Below are positions 32,151 through 41,943 of a stretch of DNA of 64,000 nucleotides, one piece after another. The position numbers and the translations under genes were made by a program. Under the pieces are notes generated by a model. That model searched no databases. It saw only the letters and a program-made list of their open reading frames with translations, and was not told the origin of the DNA. This DNA comes from Sphaerulina vaccinii (lineage: Eukaryota > Ascomycota > Dothideomycetes > Mycosphaerellales > Mycosphaerellaceae): assembly GCA_022570795.1 (NCBI GenBank), contig JAKUDP010000010.1, positions 744,001-808,000 of the forward strand, read 5' to 3'. The first letter of the stretch is position 1; every line of letters starts with the position of its first letter.

Positions 32151-33718
32151 ATGACTTCCAATCCGCCATCTGTCGGCATAGGACCTGGACCAGCCGCTCC
32201 TGCTCCATTGCCATCCGCGCCTCCCACTATAGGGCCTATTCAAACACAAAGCCTCAAAAGGAATGCCCAGGCTGCATTCGATGGTAAGTGCTCTACTTGT
32301 AACCCACATGATATAGCCTACAGATCGACTCGTACCACTACATCTCAAAAGTAACGACCTCCAATTATGCCTCGGTGACCGGCTGTATCTAGTGGCTACG
32401 TATGAATCCTTCCTGACGATGATGAGAATATATGCTTACGTACAAAGCAGATCCAGACACTCCTCCGCTTGTGAGGATGAACGCGACACCGTATGCTCCT
32501 CAGAGGCATATTAACGACAACTATGATATTGTTGGTTTCATCAGCAGCGGTACATATGGACGAGTCTATAAAGCAGTTAACAAGCGAGGTGTCCAACAAG
32601 CAAATCCAGCCAAACATCCCGATGGCAGAGCAATCGAGGCTTTTGCCATCAAGAAGTTCAAGCCGGACAAGGAAGGCGAGCTTCAGTATACCGGCATTTC
32701 TCAGTCGGCGATCCGAGAAATGGCCCTGTGTACTGAGCTGAGCCACCCGGCACTCATCCATCTGGTCGAGATAATCTTGGAAGCGAAGTGCATATTCATG
32801 GTCTTCGAGTACGCCGAACATGATCTTCTTCAGATCATTCATCATCACAGTCTGTTACCTCGAACACCCATACCTGCAACAACACTTCGATCGTGCATGT
32901 ATCAGATCTTCTCCGGACTTCTATATCTGCACCAAAACTGGGTCATCCATCGAGATCTAAAGCCAGCCAACATCATGGTCACCTCAGGCGGAGCCATCAA
33001 GATTGGCGATCTCGGCTTAGCTCGACTATTCTGGAAACCACTGCACGCACTGTTCTCTGGGGACAAAGTCGTCGTGACAATATGGTATCGCGCGCCAGAA
33101 CTCCTGTTGGGCAGCAGACACTACACGCCCGCCATCGACCTCTGGGCTGTAGGTTGCATCTTCGCAGAACTTCTAAGTCTTCGTCCGATCTTCAAGGGCG
33201 AAGAAGCCAAACAGGACTCGAAGAAAGCTGTACCATTTCAACGCAACCAAATGGGCAAGATTGGAGAAATTCTCGGATTGCCAAAGAAGACCGAATGGCC
33301 GTTACTCGCCTCTATGCCCGAATATCCCAACCTCTCAAGCGTCAGCATGCATAACCCCGGAGTCAATAGACCCCTTGGTCTCGAGAAATGGTATCGAAAC
33401 ACTTTACAGAACAACCACTATGGCAATAATGGTCCCGAAGATAGTGCGTTGGACCTTCTGAAGAAACTACTCGAATACGATCCCGTGAAACGTATAACAG
33501 CAGAACAAGCGCTGAAGCACCCATATTTCACTTCTTCTGGGTCTACGAAGTCTTACTGGAATTGTTTCGAAGGCTTGGAAACGAAGTACCCACCCAGAAA
33601 AGTGAGCACAGAAGCCCACGAGATCGGAACTAGTAGTCTGCCTGGGAGTAAGAGGACTGCTGTGACGGGCTTGGATGAGAGGTTGGGCCCTGCGCAGAAG
33701 AAGATGCGGGATGGTTGA
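32151..33718 (+). CDS. SSN3: Mediator cyclin-dependent kinase Ssn3/CDK8
   Basis: Exons 32151-32283 and 32451-33718 joined across a 167-bp intron (GTAAGT donor, AAGCAG acceptor) give 466 residues. The Gly-rich loop ISSGTYGRV is near 76-84, the ATP-binding Lys in FAIKKF near 112, SQSAIRE in place of PSTAIRE near 128-134, catalytic HRDLKPAN near 211, DLG instead of DFG near 231, and the activation segment ends in TIWYRAPELL. The insert RPIFKGEEAKQDSKK is typical of CDK8. With cyclin C, Med12 and Med13 it forms the Mediator kinase module that phosphorylates the polymerase II tail and transcription factors. The kinase identity is firm; the first exon and its join are less certain because the intron is unusually long here and the Pro-rich N-terminus is poorly conserved. 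Confidence 0.93.
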
Positions 33719-34525
33719 TGAAGGACGGTTGATGTGACATTGACGTCAATTTCTCTACTGCTAGGACACTTCTCTCTTCAGAGACTCCGAGCAGTCCCAG
33801 TGTTCGAAGGCGCGGAGCACGATCTGATGAGGCTCTGGTATCGACCCACTCGATTCGAAGAGACTGGATGTGTATACGGCAAGAAGCCACGATGGCCTCC
33901 CCCGACGACCGAGCTAGCTTGCCAGCATACAAGGACTGAGGTGTCGGCAGCTCCATCGAGAGGAAGGTTGGATGTGGGACGAACAACGAGGCAAGCAAGA
34001 AGTCGGCCCAGAAGTATGTAGGTCAATATAATATACTAAGAGTATCGTCTGCGGCCTCACGTCTCCTCCAATGTCGACGAACCAATTCTGGTCAAACAGG
34101 TGACGTTCACATAGTGGTAGAAATGCTGCAATTGTAACAGTCGTCCTTGCTCTAGTGGCAGAGTCAGTAAGTCTTTGGCGCAGCTGATGCTTGGTGAGAG
34201 TCGTAAGTCTTCAGGCTTGCAAGTTCCGGCAATGCCTTCTTATGCCTACGCGACGTGAGGACGATTGTTTTGCTCTGGTGTGCGGATCTTTTGCGCGTGG
34301 ACTTGTGTAGTATAATGCTCATACTATGTATGATTCCTTGGGACTTAGCTCGCGTTCAAAGCATGCTCAGATGCATGTATTGTGTCTTCTTCGACTTAAG
34401 AAGCTACGTACGCCTCTTCTCAAACTGTGCTAAATGGTACAAGAACGCTCCAAATCTCGTGCCTCTCGTGTCTTGCAAGCTAGACTCCGTCGTCTCATGT
34501 CCTGTAATACTTGCTCCTGCTTCAC
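33719..34525. other. convergent intergenic region, nothing recognised
   Basis: The 3' flanks of SSN3 and the methyltransferase gene. I checked a stretch near 34140-34240 that superficially resembles a tRNA D-arm but found no cloverleaf. Confidence 0.45.
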
Positions 34526-36267
34526 TCATGTCGTCCGCTGAGAGGAACCCCAGTCCTTCTCCACAACGTCCTTGTCCCATAGGTACCCACGGCAGCTCTC
34601 AGCGCCGCAGCGGCACCGTGTGAAGTCCGCGTAATCTGGATCTCGAAGCCTTGCTTCTCGTTTTCTGACCGCAACGTCTAGTGTCTCCTCGGGTTCCTTG
34701 TCCATGTAGTCAAATACCAACTCCGTTCCAGCTGGAATGTCCTCGCAGGCGAAGAATGCGATATGATAGAGCTTGAGATCGTGCTTGTTGTACGACACGG
34801 TGTATTGTCGCACATTCGGCTCACAGGAATGGTTCATGAAGCGGGTGACATTTCCCATGTATTGCCCATCTACCACGTAGCAGTCTTCTGCCTGTAGCGG
34901 CTCATCATTGTTCATTGGGTCTCTGTCGCCGACGAATTTGTCCAATGAGTAGAGGTAAGAGGCTTTGTCGTCGGACGCCTCGTCTCCTCTTCTTGTGGTT
35001 TCCTCATCGGTGATGACTTCGCCTAGGTAGACATCTATGAACTCTCCTTTGATCAGGTCTTCTTCGCAATAGACACCCCATCCCTTGTTGCTACCCGTCT
35101 TGAAGATAACAAGAGGTACACGGCGACCCTTCTGGACAAGGCGAGACTTACAGCCAGGTCCACATTTGCAGTTGATGTTGCACTCGTAAATGGGGTACCG
35201 CGAGTTGCGATAGAACCTGTCCATGGTCTGTGGTCTGCCGGTATGGGAGGGCGCCGAGTATGGGAACCTTTTCGGCATACCAGTTGTTTCGAAGCCAACG
35301 ATTCCAGGCTGCCCAGCAGCAGCATCTGCCTCTTTGGAGATACAGTATATTTCGTACTTCTCAGGATCCGTTCTCTCCAGTGCGTCTTCGTCGACAGGAG
35401 CGAATTCAAGACAGTCGCACTTCTTGGTATACTCACACCCAATGTTGTGTCCCATATTTGGCTTACACTTCTGGCAACCCTGAAACGTACTGGGTTCCTC
35501 ACCAGAAACACCATCTCTCAGCACGTAGTCCTTGATAAAGTCGAAATGAAGGTTGGGGGTGGTTGAGTCAAAGTTGTTCTCCAGTCGCACTCGCTTAACC
35601 TTCCGCAACTTATCGTCGAAGGCATTGCGGATGACGATCTCGGCTTGATCAACAGGAGTTCTCGCGGCCTCCTCGCTCATCTGCTGGGTTGGCAAATTCT
35701 TAGTGTTGATCTTTGCAGCATCTCCAGTAATATCCTTCTTCGCAATAATGTATCCTTCCTTGTACTGGAAGTACCCATTATAGATTAGTGGTCCGTCGCC
35801 AGCTTCGGGTTCAGGTTCAGGTGTGCTTAAGTCAATAACCGAGTCTTCTGGTGTGAGGAGGCCGTTTGCATTGGTGCCAAGCTCACGTGACAACGGCGCG
35901 TCGTCCTCAGGCGACTTCCTCTTGCGAGAAGGAGCTGCTAATGAGGCGCGTATGCCATTGCTAGAGAGATTGTTCTTCTCAATATATGCCTGGACGTGGT
36001 GAAGAGCATTCCTCAGCTCGGGTAACGCGTGCCACGAGGCAATGGCGCGTGGTGGGCAAGGAAAGACAGGCTTAGTCCGCCACCGTACAAGATACTCCTC
36101 AGTCTATGCATGTAAGTGAAGTTCCAGGTGAAGTAGTACGCGTAAAGACCTACGCCATGTCTCTTCCGGTGAGAAAGAACCTCGACTATCTTGTCGGGGC
36201 GGATTGTGTATTTTGGACGAGAAGAGGTCTTAGAAGAGCCTTTAGAAGTCGAGGAAAAGGTCGACAT
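34526..36267 (-). CDS. KMT1: histone H3 lysine-9 methyltransferase with chromodomain, Clr4/KMT1-type
   Basis: Exons 36267-36154 and 36103-34526 (50-bp intron, GTAGGT donor, CATAG acceptor, phase 0) encode 563 residues. Joining them rebuilds a chromodomain-like fold at ~19-63: KYTIRPDKIVEVL and HRKRHG from exon 1, then EEYLVRWRTKPV and the aromatic ASWHALPEL from exon 2, followed by a helix. A Cys-rich pre-SET zinc cluster spans ~247-358, the SET domain ~366-505 with GWGVYCEE, RFMNHSCEPN (459-468) and ELVFDYMD, and a post-SET zinc site CRCGAESC at 535-542. Family knowledge: such enzymes deposit H3K9 methylation for heterochromatin, and the chromodomain reads the same mark. Fission-yeast Clr4 has this layout; Neurospora DIM-5 lacks the chromodomain. 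The gene is divergent from RRP1. Confidence 0.93.
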
Positions 36268-36748
36268 TCTTAGTATTAGGCCTACTAGGCTAATTGAGTT
36301 TCGAAGTACAAGTTCCAAGGCAATTCAAGTTGTGTGCAAGTTATTGTTTGTTTGTAAGTTAGTAGAAGAAGCTTAGAAGAGATAGAAGGTAGGAAGTTAG
36401 CGCTAACGTATCTATATTAAGGGTCCAAGCTTATATAATATAGAAACAACTATCTAGGCCTATAGATCTGCTCTAAAGAGCCTAGAAAACAGCTATTATA
36501 CCCTCTATATTATAATAGTTATCTAGATAAATAGAAAAAACAATTTTCCTACAACTTCTCCGGCCAGTTTTTGCTTTAAGGCCAATATTGTTGTTCCAGT
36601 ATTTATAGACGCACGTCCCTTCTTGCGGGCCGTGCACGCTTGCTCGGCTATTAATGCCGAATCTCCGAATCTTAAGAAAAAGTTCCAGCTTCACGATCAA
36701 GAGACACAGCTTTGCGCCAACTCCCATACTATACGCACAACCCTCGCA
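36268..36748. promoter_or_regulatory. AT-rich divergent promoter between KMT1-type gene and RRP1
   Basis: 481 bp between opposed start codons. The stretch 36268-36560 is markedly AT-rich; in 36421-36540 I count about 36 G/C of 120 and no CpG. It has many TA steps, two TAGGCCTA copies (36277-36284, 36455-36462), the palindrome GTTAGCGCTAAC (36396-36407) and the inverted pair CTATTATA/TATAATAG (36493-36518). Composition returns to normal by ~36570. Confidence 0.65.
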
Positions 36749-37604
36749 ATGGCAGCAACCAAAGCGGCCAAGAGCGCCGACTCATCACCTTTCATCAAAC
36801 AACTCGCCTCAAGCGGTATGCTATCTCCCCGCCCCGATACCTTCACCAAATCCCAAACCTCTACTAATATAACCCGTAGACCGCACAATCCGCGATCGCG
36901 CTCTCACTTCCCTACGAACCTACCTCTCTCGCTCAGCAACATTCACGCCTTTAGACTTGGCGAAACTATGGAAAGGACTCCATTACTGCATGTTCATGTC
37001 CGACAAACCACGAAATCAACAACGACTCGCGCGGGACCTTGCAGAGCTTACGGATGTACTGAAAAGTGAGGAGACGAAGTTCCTTTGGCTACAGGCGTTT
37101 TGGCAGACGATGAGTAGAGAATGGGGAGGGATTGACTCGTTGAGGATGGACAAGTACTTATATCTGGTGAGATGTTATGCGAACAAGGGTTTCGAGATCG
37201 CTGCTGGAAAGTGTGGGAAGTGGAAGAAGCTGGGGGCCTATCTCGAAATATTGGAAGCTGATGGTGGTCCTCTGTCAGTCAGGGATGTGAAAGTTCCTGT
37301 AGGGTTGAAGATGCATGTTCTGGACATTTGGGTGGACGAGTTGGAGAAGGTTGATGCTGAGAAGGATCAAGCACTTGTTGAGGAAGCTATGAAGCCTACA
37401 CGAAAGCTGCAGAAAGAAAGTCTGGTGAAGAGTGTGCGGATGAGGGCGAAAGAGAGTCTGGAAGATGAGAGACTTGTGGAAGGCAAGAGATGGAGGACGG
37501 AAGAAGATGGTCTCGTGGACGATGGGAAGGGGCAAGATGAGGAAATGGATCATGAAGATGGTCAGGTCGTTGGCGACGATGACTTTGGCGGATTCGACGA
37601 CTGA
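36749..37604 (+). CDS. RRP1: ribosomal RNA processing protein 1 (Rrp1/Nop52)
   Basis: Exons 36749-36815 and 36880-37604 (64-bp intron with a TACTAAT branch and CCGTAG acceptor) give 263 residues. The joined N-terminus SPFIKQLASS, then DRTIRDRALTSLRTYLS, and the core LAKLWKGLHYCMFMSDKP and FWQTMSREWGGIDSLRMDKYL match the helical Nop52 domain. The C-terminus is acidic (EDGQVVGDDDFGGFDD). Rrp1 is a nucleolar factor needed for processing 27S pre-rRNA to 25S/5.8S and for early 60S assembly. It is shorter than the animal homologue and close to yeast size. Exon 1 is only 67 nt, so simple ORF calling would miss the true start. Confidence 0.94.
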
Positions 37605-37815
37605 GGTGCTCATGGTTCTTCTGTTCTGCGCTCTTGAGCGAAGGTGTCTGGCGTTCGAAATTGCATAACTGGAACCTGGCGTTGCATCCACTCAGCGAAT
37701 GTATTGCGGCATCACCTACATGTCTCACATGTGTTTCCGACATTCGCTACTTGCTGAAAAGGCGACTTGGTATGCCTTAATTTTCCAGCCAACTCCTTCA
37801 ACTAAGCAGACCACA

Positions 37816-38937
37816 ATGACTCTGGATATGTCCTACCGGCCAGTGCTCCCTGTTTCACGCCGCTTCTGTGGTATTCTTTCTGGCGTGACTCCTACCGCGT
37901 GGACAGCGTTGACAGGTTCAAGAAGCTTCAGACGCGTGAATGCCAGAACGAACGACACTTCGCTAGTGGAAATTCGAGACAGTGAAGTCATTCGTTGCTG
38001 CCTGGCAGATCGGCGACTTCTGCGGTATTCAGACTCGTCGCTTGCTGTCGCCAATTTCTTACAACAACAACTCCACAGCCCCCATGGCACGAAAACGCAA
38101 GAAATATATCCGCCCAGCAAGCCAATCAAGAACACTGGCATCGTCCAAGATGGCCGTTACACCAGTTCAACGAGGCAGCGCCCTGAAGAGTGGTCCTTCC
38201 TCGACCTCCCAGGCGAATTACTCAACGAAGTGTACCTAGCCGTCCTTGATCAATGCGGAGCTTTCTTAGTCAAGAACTTGCGCATTGCCATGCCCACGAG
38301 TCTAAGTCTGGTTAGCAAAGAAATCAGAGCACAGCTGCTAGGCCAAGCAATGTTCTCCGTCACAGCACGAGTCACCAACTATAACTTTTCGGATGTCATC
38401 ACTTTCTTGAATCGGTTGCCCGAGGAGGATATAGGGCTGTTGAGATTAAAGACTGTGAGTCCTCGCCAGCCGGAGAGGAAGTCCAAGCTGAATCTCGAGC
38501 TTGTCTTCACTGGATGGTTTCCTCGTCCGCCTCTCAACGTCGGTGTCCCCAGAGGAATGTCTCTCCGACATACAGCAACGCGATGGTTTAACCGCTTCAG
38601 CGTACCAAGCAAGCGAGCTTCAGATCTGGAACTCTTCTACACACCAACTGAGAACAACATCCAGTCCCTGGGAATGCTGTCCCGGTCATGCGAGCTGTAC
38701 TTGCAAAGGCTACAGGATGGAAAGGGCAAAGATGAGTTGCGCAAAATTCATGCCTCGCTGATGCAGCAGTGGCGACGTGTACATGTGTCTCAAGCTGAAC
38801 GAGTGCGAGAAATGGCGCCTAGTTGCAGTCGACCTCAAGTGCGCAACTTGTCACAAGGGACTGTTCTTGCATGTGAGCATTGTGATCTGGCTCGAGCAGT
38901 GCAGGACTTCGCGCCACCACTACTGGGTACTGAGTAG
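37816..38937 (+). CDS. F-box-like protein (LPGEL-NEVY motif), paralogue A
   Basis: 373 residues from the ATG at 37816, chosen for its A at -3; the frame is open upstream to 37699 and later starts are possible. The central part begins with WSFLDLPGELLNEVY, an F-box-like signature common in large Dothideomycete families, followed by LSLVSKEIRAQLLGQAMFSVTARV and VITFLNRLPEEDI. The first ~100 residues have no counterpart in the paralogue at 56969-57787 and may be non-coding or lineage-specific. In classical F-box proteins this motif binds Skp1 and recruits substrates for ubiquitination. Whether this divergent version binds Skp1 is unknown, and no clear substrate-binding repeats follow. The C-terminus has a CEHC motif. 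Confidence 0.75.
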   Translation: MTLDMSYRPVLPVSRRFCGILSGVTPTAWTALTGSRSFRRVNARTNDTSLVEIRDSEVIRCCLADRRLLRYSDSSLAVANFLQQQLHSPHGTKTQEIYPPSKPIKNTGIVQDGRYTSSTRQRPEEWSFLDLPGELLNEVYLAVLDQCGAFLVKNLRIAMPTSLSLVSKEIRAQLLGQAMFSVTARVTNYNFSDVITFLNRLPEEDIGLLRLKTVSPRQPERKSKLNLELVFTGWFPRPPLNVGVPRGMSLRHTATRWFNRFSVPSKRASDLELFYTPTENNIQSLGMLSRSCELYLQRLQDGKGKDELRKIHASLMQQWRRVHVSQAERVREMAPSCSRPQVRNLSQGTVLACEHCDLARAVQDFAPPLLGTE

Positions 38938-39149
38938 ACGGATATCGAAGAGCAAGGAAGTCGATTGTCAAGTTCTTCAGACATGGATCGCGCGCGATGC
39001 CACCAGACCGCTGACCAGAGTAAAGTGCTGAGAGGGGGCGTCATGCGCATAGAAGGAGTTTGACGAGATTATTCAGCGCTGGCCAGTTATGTGGGGCTAT
39101 ACGATGAACGATGGAACTGCACACATTGGTCTGAACAAGAAGTAGATGG

Positions 39150-39676
39150 TCATAAAGCTGAACATCTCTGCCTGTCGTGTGCATTCACTGCAACTTGGTA
39201 ACCACGGATGATATCTCTCAAGATCCACAACCCACTACCACCCTCTCCAGCTTTCAAATGGAAGGCTTCAGAGAAGTACAATGGGTCATCACCTCCTCCG
39301 ACCTGTACATATCAGCATCGACTCGGACTGTGAATAGTTGACCGACGTACGAATACACGACCTGTGACCAAGACAATCATATCATCCTTCTCGCCTTGCA
39401 CATCTACGGAAGCGATCTCGTGGCGAGTTGTTGCATGGCCGATTAGGCCAAAGACGCCATCAAATATCGCTTCGCCAATGAAGCTCGCAGTGCTTGACTC
39501 GAAAGAGAGTGTTGAGTTGTCCTTGTAGAGAGCTTTCAATTCTGGTCTTCTGGCTTGATCATCCCAGAGTGCATAGTTCTGGTCGCAAAATGCTTTTCCG
39601 ATGCTGTACACTTCTTCCGCTAACGAAGTGTGTCAGTCATGCAGTGCATAAACTTCTTCATCGCTGACCCACCCAT
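39150..39676 (-). CDS. NTF2-like domain protein
   Basis: Three exons on the minus strand, 39676-39673 (only ATGG), 39619-39351 and 39302-39150, with introns of 53 bp (GTGGGT..TTAG) and 48 bp (GTACGT..ACAG), give 141 residues. The joined start MAEEVYSIGKAFCDQNYALW and the later GEAIFDGVFGL, then VLVTGRVF and DDPLYFSEAFHLK, follow the NTF2 fold (long curved helix, then a beta sheet). The final segment LWILRDIIRGYQ matches the last NTF2 strand. NTF2 itself carries RanGDP into the nucleus. Divergence here leaves open a paralogue or another NTF2-superfamily protein such as an mRNA-export co-factor. The 4-nt first exon is the main uncertainty. Confidence 0.8.
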
Positions 39677-40615
39677 TGTGATGTATTCTAGCACACTCTC
39701 GGTCGACTAACTCTTGCAGCTGGTAGGACCTTCTCGGCGGCGTTGAAACAATTCGCGAAGTAGCTGGAGAGCCAGAACATGAACTTTCCAAGAGCGGATT
39801 TGTGCACTCTTATAGTTGTAGGAGTAGGAGCAGATGATGACTACTGCATCTGTGATTTCAAAGCGCTATCTTCATGCTTTGCTTTGCAAGATGTTATGGT
39901 GAGATGTTGGAATATGGAGTTCCCTTGAATGTCCCCATCTTTAGCTCCCATGTCCTTGCCCTTGCTCGATGTTCGAACTCTGATAATAACCTCTGTTACT
40001 CGTACGTCTCGTACCGACCGTGACTGCACGCTTTCCTAAGCACGCGGCCGCACAGTTGCGCCGCTGTCACGAACGTTCAGCATATACGAGACTGCATATT
40101 CCTTTCACGGAGTCGCATCTTTATCGCTCCCGCAGGAGAGATGTGCCTCCGAGTAGGGATAACCTACATCCACGAAGCTCATAGACCATGTCTTCAATCG
40201 CAGGCTTCAGCTCACATGCAGTCTCTAGGTTGCTTTGAGACTGCTATGGCACCTGCGATCCTCTGCCTGGTGGATTTGAGTTGCATCTCTAGGAACCGAC
40301 TCGAAGCCCCAACCGTTTACCAGATTCGATTGAGCTCACTGTGAGCCACTGGTCGGCCTGTCGACGTACAAATGCGTATGAGACAATCCTCACAGTATAC
40401 AAGCTTGGATCCAGATGGCGACGCTTTGAGAGCTTTTTTGACAGTCTCAATCATGGACACCCACGAGCGAGGCGCTGCTGAGTGGGACGGAGCCAAGCCG
40501 TCCTTCGTACTACTAGTGATGAGCACTGCATCCACAATGCTCTGAGCCTGTTTACAGGCATCCGTTTGATGATTATCTGACCACGTCCTCTACACTCGGC
40601 ACGTCAGGACTCTCC
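39677..40615. other. intergenic, no supportable gene
   Basis: Upstream flank of the NTF2-like gene and downstream flank of the transcription-factor-like gene. Only short frames without domain signals. Confidence 0.45.
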
Positions 40616-41943
40616 TCATCCAGTCTCATCGTCAGGAATTTCAGCTACCTTGCCATCGTATCCCGGATGCGCGGTTCGATGCGGACTCGAGAAATTGGTA
40701 ACGTGGACTGCTTCCTCGGGTGTATACGAATGAATACCGACTTGCCTTGGTACGTCTGCAAAGTAGGGCGTCGTCTTCGTCTCGGCGCTCATGAGAGCAT
40801 CAAGCCAGACTATGAGTTGGATCGTGGTATGTGGCAGTCCCAGGTTTGCGAGACCGCCTCGCATGTTGATCATACTGTGCGAAAGGCGTTAGCTCAAGGC
40901 ATTTGGGAGAGCTGGTTATACTTCACTTACCGCAACTGCGCAGGTCGATGCATCGTATGAGCTAGGGAACGATTGCCGTAGATGTGCTCGTGAAGCGCTA
41001 TCCGCCCAACAGCCAGAATCACTGGTATTGAAGTCGCCCGATCTGGATCTGCCAACGCATCCTGCATGGCCTGGACTGTCTTCTGTCGAAGCCAAAGTGC
41101 GGCTTGCACTGGAAAGAGACCTTCGGCTACTGGAATACCGCTGGCTAGAAACAGAGAAGTATAGAAAAGCACCGGCTCGCTCAGCTCCTGCTTGCGAGAC
41201 CATATTGTATACGCTGCTAGATCAGGCGGCGATGCTTTGATGACTCGCGTCGAGCGTGGCAGAACAACATTGTACCAGTAGCTGATGAGCTTGCCATACC
41301 AGCTTCGATACTTGACTGGATATGTCAAGAACGGATCTCGCATGCTCGCGTCCATGAATGTCAAATCCGGCAGAACAGTCTCGAATGCTCCTGGCGAGAT
41401 TGATCGATCGCTCGAAGCTGGAGAAGGATCTCGCCTCTGACTTTGATAGATTCTCTTCCTCCGCATGTTAGCCTGAATGATATCTCGAATGTCCTCACTA
41501 GGATCTGGAGATTCTCGCCCTCGCTTGCCTTGGTTCCGGACCACATCTGTCGTGCCAGGAGTGGTTGCATTGGTGCTGACTCCACTGATGCTTGTTGCAT
41601 TAGACTTTGTTGTTTTCGAGCTCGCAGTGCTGGACGAGACCTGCGACTGCTGAGATTGCCTCCGCGTCAGTTGCCCTTCTTCGGCATTCTTCAGCGTCCG
41701 CAGGCTGACTTCATGCTTCAAGGCACCTCTAGGCGCGACCTTGTGCGAGTAGGCAGTCGCCTTGCTTCGGATGAGCTTCCTCGAGGTCTTCTTCTTCTCA
41801 TCATCATTGTTCTCGAAGTCGTAATTGACGAAGACGAATCCAGGATTCTCGGTTGCTTGAGTCTGAGCTTGACGTGTTGAAGCCCTGATTTGTTTGTCGT
41901 CATGCTCCGAGTTCGCCTGTACGAAAGTGGTTTTATTGCTCAT
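40616..41943 (-). CDS. fungal-specific transcription-factor-like protein without a visible zinc cluster
   Basis: Exons 41943-40931 and 40874-40616 join across a 56-bp intron (GTAAGT donor, GCTAAC branch, CACAG acceptor) to give 423 residues. The N-terminal FVFVNYDFENNDDEKKK and SRKLIRSKATAYSHK resemble the opening of a large filamentous-fungal family often annotated as fungal-specific transcription-factor (DUF3468-like) proteins. The C-terminal part has WYNVVLPRSTRVI and ALHEHIYGNRSLAHTMHR, then MRGGLANLGLP and VWLDALMSAETKTTPYF, a characteristic ending. No Zn2Cys6 cluster is encoded in the model or seen just upstream, so it may act without direct DNA binding or have lost that domain. The start at 41943 is preferred to an upstream extension that reads unlike protein. 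Confidence 0.82.

Noticed and set aside
34130..34240. TCTAGTGGCAGAGTC text resembling a tRNA D-arm
   Set aside because: No matching T-arm or acceptor stem downstream; probably chance.
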